A DNA stretch of 64,000 nucleotides, from assembly GCF_001039355.2 (NCBI RefSeq), contig NW_019774736.1, positions 968,542 through 1,032,541 of the forward strand. The letters run 5' to 3'. Origin of the DNA: Lingula anatina. Lineage: Eukaryota; Brachiopoda; Lingulata; Lingulida; Lingulidae. The position numbers and the translations under genes are program-made. Positions within the stretch are counted from its first letter, which is position 1. The number at the start of each line of letters is the position of its first letter. The notes under the pieces were generated by a model. That model was not told the origin of the DNA and did not search any database. It saw only the letters and a list, made by a program, of their open reading frames with translations. Shown here piece after piece: positions 26,501 to 41,500 of this stretch.

Positions 26501-29500
26501 AGGAAAAGAAGTTATCCAGACAAGCAAAAATGAGAAAAAATGTGAAGAAATACATTACAGTGTGACACTTGCAGAAAAAAGGTGGTTTGTTTTCCATTGT
26601 GAATAAAGTTGACCTTGTGTCCTGGTTCAGGAAAAATAGTTCCTATGGTTTTGAAACTGTAAACTAACTTTTTGAACAAAGGAATGTCCAACGGATGTCA
26701 CTGTATGCATTGTTTCTTCCCATGAAGTAGATTTGAGATCCCAATTCCTGCAAGGAAGTAAAAATGTTTGATTATATCTTAAATTGCTATATGAATTACT
26801 TTAAAGAAAACTTGCCCACTTAAATCAAACACATAAAACAAGGTAAAAACCTAATCTTGTCCAGAAATACTGAATGTATATTTAGAAATCCTGGTGGTGT
26901 TGATGGCAAAGAAAGAAATATCCATGCAATTCAGTATGTAAATTTCAATTGATGTCCATTTGGTCTCCTGCAATTCACATTTGACTAATCGCCCAAGCCT
27001 AATAGCATTTTGCTCTTTTTAGAACTATTTATTCTTTATGTGGAAAGTCAATCTCCACCCACTTTCTTTAGAACCAACATTTCCTTTCCTTCCTTTTTTT
27101 GCCCTTTCAACTGAGAGTTTTTAAGTGCTACAAATGTGGCCTCATTAGTCACATCCAGTAAAGGATGTTCCATTTCTTCAGCTCTTTTTCCACTTGACTG
27201 ATGACTTTCAAGATCTTTGCACAAGTTTATAGACATGTACAGGAGTAATTACTTAGATCGTGGGGTAAGGGCGACCTTATGCTAGGAAGAGGGAGGGGAA
27301 TTGGTGCGTTGAAGTTTATGCCTAGAATGCTAGTAGTTGTTGGTTTGTGTGTGGGTATAATAAAGCATTGCCTTTTAAACAGATAATGAAATATAGTTTG
27401 CACAAAGCTGAAATTATTCAAATATTTCATGTTACTTGCAATTGATTTGTCTACATGTGTTTCAGTGCTCAAGTTTATTAAAACATTGGTACAGTTGAAA
27501 ATGCGCTTACATCATGTTTTATTTAAAGGTTAGTGATTATATTCAAACTTTAAAAAATACTTCTGCCGATAAAGACAGAACAACAAGAAGTTACAGTTAT
27601 TATATTATTGCAATGAAATTCTGATGACTGTCAAGCATAGTTTTTGGAGTAAAAAAAAGAGAAGAGAATAATATATAATTAATGATTTTAAAATAAGATA
27701 GTGACTATTATTGAGTGATATGTAACAATAATTGACACTCCTGCTGTACCTCCATATCAAATCCATAGATAATTTTATCAGTCTGCACCAAATAGACATG
27801 TTTTTATTGGAAAACAATATATGATTGCTTTTCTGTATCTGTTGATCAGATTAGACTTGCAGATTCCATCGTAAACTTTCGCTGGGACCTTGAACATGGG
27901 ATCAGTGTGTTTTGCAATAGCACAATGTACGTATGAACTCCTGTATCAGGTGACCATATAATGATTAGACTTGCTGATTTTGTGACAGATATTTGCTGAA
28001 TTCCTACCACATCTCTGCTGTTTGAAACAATATATGAAACTTCCCTGCACCAGGTCGTTAAGATAAGACTTGCATAAGGCTTGCTTGCTGACCTAACATG
28101 CATTTTTTTCCCCTTTAGGTACACTGAGTTCAAATGTTGATAAGACCTGTTTTATTCATAGCTGATGCATTGGCAAAAGAACCCTACTTTTTTGTGAGCT
28201 TTCTCTCAAAGCAGTTTGATGCTAACAGTGCCAATTTAACAAGCCTATTAGAAAACTTGTTAGACCTACAACTTTTGAAACGTTCTTGGAAACTGTGAAA
28301 ATTAAAAAAAAAAGATAATGGTACTCATCTCAGAGTTATCAGCCCCAGACTTGCTATCTGTGGCCACTCGCATTTATATGAGTTGTGCTAGCTGCTCTGT
28401 GAGAACCAGGGTGGGAACCGGCTCCTGCACATCCCTATTTCATTATCTCTCTACATCATCCTGCATCATGTGTCTGTGAAATTCAATTTACTGAAGCAAG
28501 GCACTAGATTTTCCATGCAGAGTGCTAAGCAAGTTGATAGTGTATGAATATTGATTGAACTGTTCACTTTAGGAACCAGGCACATTGACGGCAAGGCAGT
28601 GATCATCATTTCATGGAAATTTCTCCATTGACTGACTGGTTGGCACTTTGTCCTGTGCCAGGACTCACTATCCTCTGCCAACAAAGAGAGCTGAAATACA
28701 ATTATCTTTACATTAGTTACATGCCAATCTATCCAGATTGCACATACTTAATAGTTTTATACTTTAATCAAGATCTTTGATTAAAAAAATGGAGAAAAAC
28801 TACATGGACATGCCAAAAATACAAATTGCAACAAGATGTCTCAGTGCTTTGAGTAGAGGTTCTACTCAGACTGTTATGGCAATGTTCTTTTTATTTCCCC
28901 CCCCCCCACCCCCACCCCTAAAATTTACAATATTTAATGAAATTGATGAATGGCCTTTTTTTTAAAGTTTTATATGCAAAGATGTGATTGGTATGTTACA
29001 ACAACGTGTTAACTAGTTTTCTCCTTTTTCTTTCAGGTTCTTCTTTAAACAATAACAAAAAGGCATGCAAAAACGTGACTAAAAGCAGTTGTTGAATTTT
29101 GTTTAGAATATCAGTTATGAAATTAGATCAGTTTTGTGGATTCAAGAAAATTGATATGAACTTGGAAATAATTTCCAGTTATGTTCACTGAGGCGATAGA
29201 GAAATTCAATTTCTTTGTAAACCAAAGCTTAATCAGTGCTTAATCAAGTGGAATACCTTGGGAGGAATTTTATTACTTTTCCCCAGTCTATTTAGTTCCA
29301 CAAATTTGCAAATCACCAGCGGCACAACTCCCTTCATTTAAACGGTATCTTTTCCAAACCAATCCCTGTCCAAGCCAGTCAGTTGACTTATCTGAAAACT
29401 TGAATTCCGTGTAATGAATCTCTTGGGGTTTTCATTTCATATATCAACAGTAGTTTCATTTGACTTGGCAAAGGGAAAGGAAATCGAGGTGTAACTTGAT

Positions 29501-32500
29501 GTAATAGGATAATACTAAGTGCAGCTAAGCAAACAGAATGTCATCAAACAGCCATGATGGTGGTCTTCTAACAAACTTTCCATCTTTGGAAAAAGCAATG
29601 CACAGTATGATTTAGAATAATAATAATAATATATTGTGTTGATAGCTATCAGTAAGTTTTATATTTCATAAACTTTGCCTATAATATTTATGAGAAATGC
29701 AAAAATATATTTGTCAAAGGGAAAGTGGCATTTTTCTTCTTCAATTACTTAAAAAATAATATTTGGTTTGGCTAAAAAGAATAGCCAATTTGAAAAGAAT
29801 TGTTAGAATGAGTCAAGATAGTTATATCTTTCAAGACAAATTCATTTCAAGAGTGATGATTCTTAAATCTTTAGACTATGATAACAAGTATTGCATTGGA
29901 TAGAAACAAAATACATTACCAAATTACAGAAATATTATACCTGTAGCAAATGGTGGAATCATATATTACAGGATAACAAACATTTTCAGTTGAAATAATG
30001 TTTTCCATTGTCCTTCATAACAGATATACCTGCTATCAGTTGTATTTTTTTTGTATAATAACATTAAAAGTAATATTGGATATACCCCTAGATAAACTAT
30101 CCTTCTGGTTTGATTAAGCTTTAAGATGAAGGACAAGTTGCAACCTAATTTTGTAAAACCTATATTACTGTATAACGTGCGTGAATTCTGAAATGAGAAG
30201 AATTTATGAATAATAAGTTGTATAAATTTAAAATATGAATTTGACAAGCATGTAGGTGCATTTTGACTGGCACGACACGCCCAAATCTAAGTAAAGAGAG
30301 CAAATTGGAGAAATATGGCAGACTGGCTTAACATGCTTTTGTATTTTTTCTTGTATATTTTGGATGTTTTTAATTTCCTTTTGTTATCCAATTATATTCA
30401 ATCATTGGAGTAATCTGTCACAACNGCCGTAACCTGTGGGCAGCACGCAAATAACATGGTCTCTCAGTAGATAATGATGCAGGGCCTCAAACTGCTAGAC
30501 CCTATGGTTTCAATTCCGATTTACTCATATTTTGCAAAGAATCAAGAGATAACTTAACACATTCTTTTTCGTAGTCACTCGCCTTGCTTTCTTTGTGTAC
30601 GGTAATACACTCGGAACTACTCGGATGTCTCCGCACTCGACAATAACTTTGTTGTTAGTATGGAGCTTGCGGAATCAGCCGAGGATTGCCGATTGACGGT
30701 CAACCAATCAGCGTTTTCACCAAACTTTGGTGAAAAATTTTGAAACTTGGATTCGATTGGCTTATATAAACTAGGTCAAACTATTTTCGTCAGAGGTTAC
30801 TTGACACGATGGAGATAGGCTACAGTGAAAAGGTTAGTGTCAAGTGAGCTCTGAAGCTCAGGGTGGTCACAACTAATTTGACCAATAAAAAAAAGAAAAC
30901 AAAGAACTTCGAATGCCATAATGTGTGCTGGTATGGGTGTCATGTCAGACCACTGATCAGTTTGCCATTTCCAAATTTGAAAAAATAAGTGAACGAAAAC
31001 AAAAAAAGTATGAATCAATCTCAATTGTCTGAAAAATAAGAATATTTCCATCACGTGATGCCCCAATAATGAGCCTATTGTGTAATGGGAATAAACAATC
31101 TGTGCTGAAGTCAGACATTTTTTATGTGTGTGTTGAAAGCTTTTGTTCTCCCACTGTATATGATACTGTAGTCACACTGGGAGGGTGCATAGTTGCCTTC
31201 TAACCTGACCCTCATTTGTCTACATTCTAATTCAGAGCAGGAACAAATAAAGTTCACTGGCAGTGTAACCAGACATTAAAATTTAATTAGTACCAGTTTT
31301 CTTCAGTCCAGGGTCATGAACAGTGTTGATGCTATTCATAACTTATGGATTTTTGCTATTTAATTTTTTTTTTTCATCCACTGTGCAGAAAGCCATATAC
31401 TGGACTCACATAGCATGGTAGATATTTGTTGTTATTTCTTGAAAAAAGTTTACAGGGTGGAAAATGAGCTGCTTGTGCTTGCTTGTTAAGAGATATCTTA
31501 AATAAGTAGCTATTAGATGTTGGAACAAAAGTGACGGCCCCACAATCTGATGAAATCGTATTTGCATTTCTTTTACATTAACAGTCTGTTCAGTCATAAA
31601 CTCAAAACATGTAGTAATGCTTTGTCATAGACACAGTAAAACCCTTTAGATGTTTTACATCATTTCAACCTAAACACAACACTTACAATTTCTATATACC
31701 CAGTAATACTGTCTGTGTTTTATGTTTGTAGTTGGAGAATTCAACCATGCATCAGAGTGTGCAGGCACCTACCTCCTTTTTAAGCCTGGAGATGAAACCA
31801 TGGAAGCTAATAAAGATGCCTACCTCAGACTGAAAGGGATTGGACCTATGAGCTTTACTCCTAGAGAGGTATTTTTCTCTCCCTTGCTGGGTGTGTTAAC
31901 AGTTATGAGTAGTTGTTTATGTAACTTTTTGAATGTCATATCTAGATAGGAAGAGGTAATGTTGAAAGTAATTCAGTGATGGATTTTTCTTAGTTTTTGT
32001 TAAATTTTTTTGTTGTCTTGCAAGAAGTGCATTGATTATTTTCTTCCACTTCCACAATAAAATATGTATCCACGTAATTAAGCTTTATTTTATAGTCATC
32101 ATTACATATGAATGTGCAACACCTGTGGGCTGTGCCCATAGGGCAGGTGATAATTAGGTCATCCTGGATAATTTTGGGTCATTAGAGTCAGTAAGTGCTA
32201 TATTGATTATGATTAAAGTATCCCAAAGAGGCCTCCTTACCCATTGCTTAGTTTACATATACAACCGTATTCTGAATCTGAATCAACTCAAAACCAAATT
32301 AATCTGTTCACATTACAGAGACTTGAGAACAACTATGTTGCTCACCATAAAATGGTCTTTTAAACAGCACATGGTGGGTGTAGAAGATTAATAAGAATCA
32401 CACCACTGAGCTTGATTTATGAAAATATTTGTAGAATTAAGTACCCTCAATGCTGTCATTTTATCTTGCCAATATGAACATACCTCTGAAAACTCGATGC

Positions 32501-35500
32501 CCAGTTAACTGTTGGGCCAACAGATTATCCAGTTCCTGTTCAGAGAACCAAATTGAATGAGCAGCTATGTTTATATTGACACCATATCTTATAATGTTAT
32601 CAGACTGGAGGTGGGTTATGAGTACATAAAATGGGCTGTTTCTTTACCTAGCTGGTAGTATTTTTGAAAAGTGCTTTAATTAGCCCCAGCCATTTCCTCC
32701 TAGTTTATGTTCTATCAGCAGAGGAAATCTGCATATCCTCATATATGACATTCAGTGGACTTTTAACTTAAACCACATGAATTGAAAAAAATATTACTGA
32801 AGACAGAAAAACAGTTCTTTGTTGTCAAATACATCCTGAGAAAAAGATGTGGGAATGTTCTCTGTAAATTTGTCTCTTCAAGATGGAATGATTATTTCCC
32901 AGTATGAAGAGTCTTTTCAAACTTCCTGTTGTCAAGTATTAACTTATAAGTCGATGAGACGGAGTGAAGATTTATACTGATTACCTCTTAATAGAAATGA
33001 ATAATTATGAGCGAGACTGGTGTTTTTGCCATTTCATAAAGCAATACATAACATTGCATTTTCATGTTGATAGGTTTTTAAGTATCATTACATTTTCTTA
33101 CAATAAACTCTGATAAAAGTTTCAGCACCATTTTTGGGGTAGCATTGCCATTTAGACAACTATCTTCAGAACATTGTCCAGACATGATATGTAGTTGTGT
33201 TATTCACTTGTATAGTCTGTGTTTCAAGTGTATAACACTGGCACATTTGTAAATACTCTACACATGACAAAATCATATAACATCATTCATGCTGTGTGAT
33301 TCTCTTTGATTTCTATAAAAAATGGCTGAAATAAACCACAGCATGTGTGTGTGTGTGGTCGCTCAGATGAAAACAGTGGATAAATCATAAACTCAAATTA
33401 AATGTGACATGATCCTACATTTTTCGTGTGGTTTTGGTGGATTTAAACAAACAAATAAAGTTTGCTATATCTTTTCTGTAAACAAAAATGTTTATTCAAA
33501 ATAATTTTTTGCAAAAGCCAATCACTGGCAATTTTAAAATGTGATATTCTTAACATGAACTAAAATGAATTGCAAAAATAAATTATTATTGTTTTTGACT
33601 GATTGATTTTTTTATGACCTCAGTAGGATGGAACTAATGTATATATTTGTGACTAATAACAACAATATCAGCCTAAGAAAATATTGTTATAAGGTTAGAC
33701 TCCCAGGGTTAGAAGTTCATATCCTGACACCAGGGTGCTAAAATGTATGTTGCCAGTTACTTCATGTGATGAATGAAGTTGTAAAGTAAAATGCCAGCAG
33801 CATACTTTAATCGATTACTGACTAATTTTGCACTGACTTATGTAATACACCTGTTTAATGCAAGGAGCAGATGTCTTCATAAAAAGTGACAACTTTTTAC
33901 AGAAATGCTGAGATTGGAGAATACAAATGAATTTGGGTTAACATGAAAAAGGTATATGATTTATTAGCACTTTCACGTTATAAATATTACATTTTAGAAA
34001 TTTAATGGAACTAATTCTTAAAGGACTTGTCTAAAATTAATGTGAAGTGTACATTGGTAGGTGCACCAACTTTTTTGTATCCAAACAGAAATATTGAAGT
34101 TCCTTGCAAAATTTTCTTTAGTCTTCAGTTGTTATCCATCTTATACTGGTGTGTGCATTTGGCAAAACACCTGTAAATGCCAATGAAGTGATCAAATGTC
34201 CATGGCACCTGTACTGACCAGTGAAAGACTGGCCAAAGGGCAGGTGGACACAGGTGGGCATCCCCTTTCTTAATGAAGACATTTAAGGGACAGCCCATCA
34301 AGATCATAAATGGGTCAGTGGGAGATTACAGTGGCCACACTGACCACACATCAGTTTTTAGATCCATGACAGCTTGCTCATAAAAGCTTTATACATTTGA
34401 GATTTACCTGTTTAGAAAAAGTAAATCAACTCATTTTCTGAAATTTAATGACAGCTTAAACCCTGTCAATGCTAGATGGTATATTAAATGAGACATTCCC
34501 TCCTTTACTGATTTGCATTTCCTCCTTCATTGAATTGATTAAATTTAAATGTAAGTTTCTGGGAATAAAGTTGTCATTTGTATCATAAGACATGTATCTG
34601 GTTTAAAAATAATCTGGATAACAATATGTGAAATGGGCACTTGTGTAGTATTGATTTATTTATGAGAAGAGTGTCAGTGTCCTGAACCAGAACTAGTTTC
34701 AAAGGCAGTCTAATAGTTTTTATCAGAACTGTTATATATGTATGCCTTACTCTGTTTACTCTTAAAGATGTATCTTAGTGGCATGCCTCAAAGTTGCATT
34801 ATGTACACTAGTTTGGAACATGTTCTCATGTCCTTGTTTTCCTTTTTTTTTTTAGAGAAAATGTGATTTTAATCAAATTTTAAAAACCTTCCTTTATAAA
34901 TATGCAGGCTCACTGTTACCATAGTACATAGATAAAACTTTTGAAAGATTAATCTTTATTTTCATTATTTGATAAATTTAAAGAGACAAATTGATTCTTA
35001 TATATCTTTTTTATTTTTGAAAATCATCTTTGTTTTATAAATTCTTTTGTTCACAGATGGAAAACCCCAAGTGTCAGAGAGACCTAATGCATAATTTTTA
35101 AAGAGTCTTCCAAGTAAATAGTGCATTAAACTTGAAATGGTCAGACTGATGTCATCAGACAAACACCATTCAAGGAACCCTGTTGCACCTTAGAATTTTT
35201 TATCCAATATTATCGCTGTGGCCATTAGATTGTGGAGTAATTTTGGTAAAGATTAAGCCAGATCTGAGGTTGCTGTGTTGGTAGTGATGTACATGAGTGA
35301 GCAGTCAGTGTTCATATAAGTGAGCTCTTCTAAAAACTTATTGATTTGTCAGTTGCAATAATATATTGTTAATATCTCTGGAAATGATACCTTCAAAAGA
35401 AGTCATTGAACTTGAAAGTGGTGGAGGCTTTTTATCCAAACTATGGACTTAGTTGATAAATAGAAAAGTGAAGTGATGATTCCTCTTAGTAAGACATGAA

Positions 35501-38500
35501 GGGTTATGTCATGTGCAGAGAAAAAGTACCAATAAAACTCCCAGGCTACAGGCAGCTAATAGCAAGAGCCTGAGATTAGTCTTGAACCATGCTACTTGCA
35601 TTAGAAAATTGTCCAGATAATGAAAAACATGACTTTGACTTTTTAATGTGAATAGTCAATGATGTATCTGCAAAATTAAAATAAAGATTATGCTATCTTA
35701 TGCTCTTTGTGCTGAGGTGAAATACCCATAAAACAGCCCACACTGGCTGCATGTGGTGAGATGAGACTCGCAGAGAGCTAAATATTAGTACTGACTCATC
35801 ACTCAAGGACGTCTCTCCTAGAAATTGCTCTGGGAAATTGGTCTGGGAAATGTCAAGTCAGCAAGTCCCAAAGTGCAGGAAACTTCACATAATTGTTCTA
35901 CTAATTCAGTGTAGTAATCTTTTGCTGGCACTGATAATGGATCTAGATGGTAGTTTTAATGCTATTATTATGTGATATAGTGGCACATTACTCTGCTACC
36001 ATGTTCAAATGGATGTCAGTGATATATTGCTAGGGTGTTTATTAGGTCTTTTATTTATGGTTTGATAAATGAGGAATGTATAAGATTTTAAAGTTTTCTT
36101 CTTTTCAAATATCTTTACAATGGTATCTAATTTTTTTTTTTTAATTTGCCAGCAGATTAACAGTAAACTGTCTTACTCCACTTATTACGTTTGATTAAAT
36201 GTTTATGGAAAGGAAAGCAAAAGAAAACATGGTTTTTACATTTTATGTGATTTTTATAACTTCATTTTCTAATCTTATTTCTGAAAATCCATAAACCAGA
36301 TTATATCTTATCCATGAATCATTAATACAAAATAAAGTAGCTCATGAAGATGAAATAAGTGTTGAGTCAGTGATTAAGTGAGCCTTTATCATTGTGCTAA
36401 ATAGAAATGTGCAGACTGGCTGGAGATATATTTATGACCTTTGTCTAGTGTAATGTTTATTTTATCTAAGAAAACTTACTGGGCACAAAAGCTTGCCATA
36501 GAACTACTGGTCATTATGAAGAATTCATTAAATGGTTGTTATGGCTTAAGATAAGTTGATGTGATTAATATAGATGGCTGGACTTTAACAGTGGTCATTA
36601 AACCAAAGTGCTAATCAAAAGTTGCTCTCAAGCAGAAAGATATTAACCCATCACATTCTAGATTTATGAAATTGACATGAATTCTGATCAGCTTAAGGTG
36701 GATTCACACAATGCCATGATAGGATGATCATTACTTGGTAACAAGCATCAAACATTCCTTGTTATAATCAAGTTGGTAGCAATAATTGCACAGATGTATG
36801 ACAGCTAAAATTTTTCTCATTTGGCAGATATATATTTGATATAAAAAAGCAAGGTTGTATAATTGAAGGCCGACTCAATTACATTAAGAATTGGTAACAT
36901 TTCTGCATCATATTCGGTCCTTGAGCCTAGAGTGATCATGGCTATAATAGAAGCCCAGAGAGGAGCAGATGTGACTGAACCCATGTCTAGAATTTCATGT
37001 CCAGTCTGGTATCAATTACCCGATTCAGATTGCCTGTCTGGCTGAGGACATTATAATTAAGACTCATTTACACACTTGGGGAGGAGGGGCAAGGGGGGAG
37101 GGAGGGGAGGGGACAGTTGATCATTAATCATTGTTAGGCAGTAAGCCATGGGTATGTAGCCATATATTGTATCCTGCATTGTAATGTTACATTATAGGTT
37201 CTGACATTTTCTGTACAGTCTTTTCTCATTAGTGGTGTTTTTGTGTCATTGATGGAATATTAAAAGATTGTTATTTTTCATTTTATTTTATTATTTTTAT
37301 TTTATTTATTTATTTATTTATTATTATTATTTTTGTCTGATTTTTGTATTTGTTTATTATTTATTATATTGTCTTTTATTTTTGTTTGGTTTTGTCAATG
37401 AACAGGATGAGATGCAACTTTTATGGTTTAAAAATTCTGTTATGCTCTTGTTTTCAACAGATTCTGTCTATTTTCATAACATTACATTTATCTTGTTTTT
37501 ATTATTTAGGATGCCCAGAAGCACTATGACCTGATAGCATTTGAAGCCCAACTTCTGAAGTACATAGATGAGCACTACATGTTTGACATAACTGAAGTCA
37601 TTGATGATGTAAGTATTGATAAAAGAAATTCCTCCATGGAGATATGCAACAGGTCCTTCATAAGATAAAAAAGCACTTAAAGCAGACTTAAGTTTTAAAA
37701 TTGCATCATATTATTTGCCTTTATCTTACTTCTGTTATTTTTATCATAGGGCATTGGATGTAGCCTGGATGTAGCAAGTTCAATATTTTGAATTGTATCC
37801 AAATATTTAATCATTAATAAAATTGTGTTCTGATTAAGCTTTATTTAGAGATAATTTCAGATTCCTATCCAGCCCTTCACACAAACACTGGAAAAAATAC
37901 AAACTTCCCCTGACCTCGTGTGTGGTATCCAGCACACAGCCTAACCCTGGCATGTTTTATCATGGAGGAAAACCAATCATGAGTGATACAATCCTTGATT
38001 AATGGAATATAATAAAGATGTCACAGGGCAACCTAGAATAATGATCCCCAACCCATTACAATCATGAGTCCCCGTATAATAAATGTAGTAGCTGCAAGGC
38101 TATCTCTTATAGTTAATGTTGATTCTTTTGAAAGGGTGTCTCTGTCAAATTTACTTAGCTGATAACCTCTCTGTTGACAACTTTTTCCTGGCAAATAACT
38201 ACAGGGAAGGAACACTGGTGATTAAGATTGCAACAGTAACAAGAACCGTTGTCTCGTATTGTTGTTGTAAACCTGCACTAGTGTAGTCCAAATATTGACT
38301 GTGATTAACGAAGAAATTTAGACATATGCCCAATGTCAACAACAACAGAAAAGAGAAAGGGTGGCCTACGGTTTCCCCTCATATTCAGCTCGTTAGAATA
38401 CACATTTGGCTCAAAAAGAGAAAAAAATTGAAATATGTATGTTGCCTAAGTTTGTTTATATTAAGTTTGAGGTAATGCAGATGGAATGAATAGAAACAGT

Positions 38501-41500
38501 TTGTTTAATAAATTATTTTTACTAATCTTTGCATGCTTATAACCAGTTTTCAAAAATGAATTAAAGAAAAGCAGAGTGAGAATTTAAAAGTCATTGAGCT
38601 GTTTTTATACAGACTGATCGAAAAAGTGAGAAAACATTTTTCTAAAAAAAGGTCCAGGAATGCTAATATTGAGATGGTACAATATGCAATGACACTGAAT
38701 GGAAAAAGGACAAGGTCATTTATTTTCAACTGCCCTTTTATTTTCCCAAAGGTCTTCAGTTCAATTAACTTTGCCTTTGTCATATTTAGATTAAATGATG
38801 AACAGAAAAGCCATAATGAAGTCTAAAGGGATTCCAGTCCCATGTCAGTGAAGTTCATTCACTTTTTGAAAAGGGAATAAATTAAAGGAAAATTAACAAT
38901 ATTTTGGGTAACATTTCGAAAGGAGGTTTTCACTTCAAAAACATGATTTAATTGCATTTCCATGTATGCAAAGAAAGGTTACATTAATCCACATTAGATC
39001 ACAAACTTAATCATAGATATTACATGCAAATAAGTAGACCTGAACTTGCTGTAGCTTTGACAAAGTGCATGGGTACCCAGCAGTACCAGGAAACCAGTGT
39101 TTTCTCATGTCACCTGTCCAGTCTGCTGCATGATATAAGGGGCATGTGAGCTTCCATGTTATCTTAAAAAGAGTGTTTCTAATCTGGTGTTGTAAAAGCT
39201 GTTAGATGTGACAAAACAAATAGTGCTTGATGTCCTAGCTGGAACACTTCCTGGTGTCCCCCCATGTAACAAAAGATCAACCATTTTTGAACTTGTGCAA
39301 CAAAAATCTCATCAAGTGAGATAAATGAGATCATTCCATGGGGTGCAGATGTTTTTGCACATTGTTAGAATTGCTGTAGTAGAAGGAATGTGTTATCTGG
39401 TTTCCTTGTTCATTTTCTCTGTTTGACCAAGTAAAAACTAAGCTATAAATGTACTAGAAATATTCAGGAAATGTAAAGCAATCAAAATGCAATAAGTGAT
39501 ACAAATTAGCAGGAGTTGCCTCTCATTGCATCATAAAATGAAAAGCAGTCAGCATACTAAATGGTGAAAAAACAAGGTGGCATATGAAATATGCTTCAAA
39601 ACTCATTAGAATGTAAAAAGGTCAGCCAGACATGACATAGTTTCTGAGTAAGTTGTCAACATTGCTGCTATATGGTTTTATATGAAGAACATGTAATCAA
39701 AACATTTCATTTTGCTAATGGCATTGTTCTTTGCACCACACTATAGACTATTAAGCTGAAGAATTGAGCTTAGTAATCATTGCCATTCTGCATGTTTTGC
39801 CCAAGGTGTCATGTAGAAGTAACAACTCTATAGCACAGTCATGAAATGTTCAACCATGGATTGTTTTATGTGTTCTTTGCCTGGATATGAAGTCTTCATG
39901 CATTTCATTTGGCTATGCAGGCTCGCATGCTGACACTTTACAACTGCTTGCACATGAATCCTAAAGTAGACACGTAGGCATGCATTTAGCATGAAAGACA
40001 GGCTTGTATGCATATCACAGCATATGCACATATAGTACAAGGTTAAAGAGGCTTGCAAGCATATATGTGCATTTTTGTATAGATGTTTTGTAAAAACGGC
40101 ATAGCTCAGGGAAATGGCCTTCTAGGCTATGAGACAGCCACTTTTTTAATTACTGAAAAAAATGAGGACAAATATAAAGCCTGATTACAGTATCATACCA
40201 ATAAGATTTGCATCTTCAAATCCTGATAAGACTCCTGTATTGATAAGAGCAACCTAAACCATGGGAAATAATTGTGTTAAAAAAACTGCATCGGTCTTTA
40301 CAAAAAGGCTTTGTGACTCTTCTCGCAAACTGCTAATGGATAGATTCATATCTGCTCACAGACTATGCAGGAAACGATAGTTGATCTTGTTGATGTTAAT
40401 GTTGTCGTCAGTGGCAACTATTTTGAATAATGCAAATGATGGATGTCTTGTAAAATATACTGTAATGATACTGTTAATGCTTCTGATTTGATTTTATGTG
40501 TATTATAGAAAAGATGGCTCTTTGCTTACATGCATCTTGTTCCATAATTACAGCGCACTTAGTCACCCAGTCGGGGGAGGAGAGAACATTTAGGTATAAA
40601 GCAAAGTAGTTTTTAACTAAAATAAACTTGTCCTTTTACACAGTTTTGTTTTTGTATCAGGCAGCACCAGTGGAGACTACCAGGGTGCCAGATGAAACAG
40701 GTCACACCCCTGCAATATAGATCTCCTTTTAAAGTATCACCTTTCCTCCTTGTCCCATACTATATATGCTCTTCAAAACACATCTAGATTTTTTTTTCCA
40801 TTCCATCTCCCTCTTAGCTTATTTCAGCATCACAGATGATATGTTGAAAGAAGAAGACAAATAAACTTAACCTGCTGTAACCTCAGTTCAAATGTATCTT
40901 GACCTGATCCACGCCAGCCTCTTCCTTGGTGAACCATTTACACACAGTCTTTTAGCTGCTTTTCATAAATGATAACAAAGCAAATATTGGAACATTAGGG
41001 TCGTTATGAGAAATGTTGTTGTGTAAATGTTACTTTCTTGTTGACCCAAACCATATTGGTCCCTTGGAATGAGTTGAACTAAGTGATAGAATAATTCTTA
41101 CTTGCAAACAACTGAAAAAAGATGTTGGCTTTCTAAACATTTCAGGACTATGTTACTTGTTGCTTAGATTCTTGATACCCTGTCACAAAACACTGAGAAA
41201 CTAAGTTAAGATTTATTGACCAATAAAAATCCAAATATGTATTATTTTTAAATTTAACATAATGTTCCACCATGAGTATGTTTGAAACTCTTGAAGGCAG
41301 TATTGCAGAGAATGTATGAAGAACTTTTATCCTCAGAATTTATTTCAGTTAGACATTAATTAAACTTTTTTGTCACATAAAAAAAATCCAATGTGTAAAG
41401 CAATCAAATATGACAATAGGTTACGTTGAAAAATTACATATCCCTGATTTAAAATGCCTCTGTGTGTGTGTGTGTACATCTTCACAGCAGAATAGATTAT

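Larger units (their letters stand above)
26250..31731 (+). other. P3H intron 4
   Basis: 5.5 kb intron, GTAAGT to TGTTTGTAG. It contains a C run at about 28898-28916, an N at 30425, and the promoter-like island at 30590-30800. The rest is AT-rich with nothing recognised. Confidence 0.7.
31869..37509 (+). other. P3H intron 5
   Basis: 5.6 kb, AT-rich. It contains a G-rich run at about 37080-37113 and a T-rich low-complexity tract (TTTATTTATT type) at 37268-37390 that leads into exon 6. No other feature was recognised. Confidence 0.7.

Noticed and set aside
37268-37534. 88-codon Phe/Tyr-rich frame
   Set aside because: Produced by the T-rich tract before exon 6.
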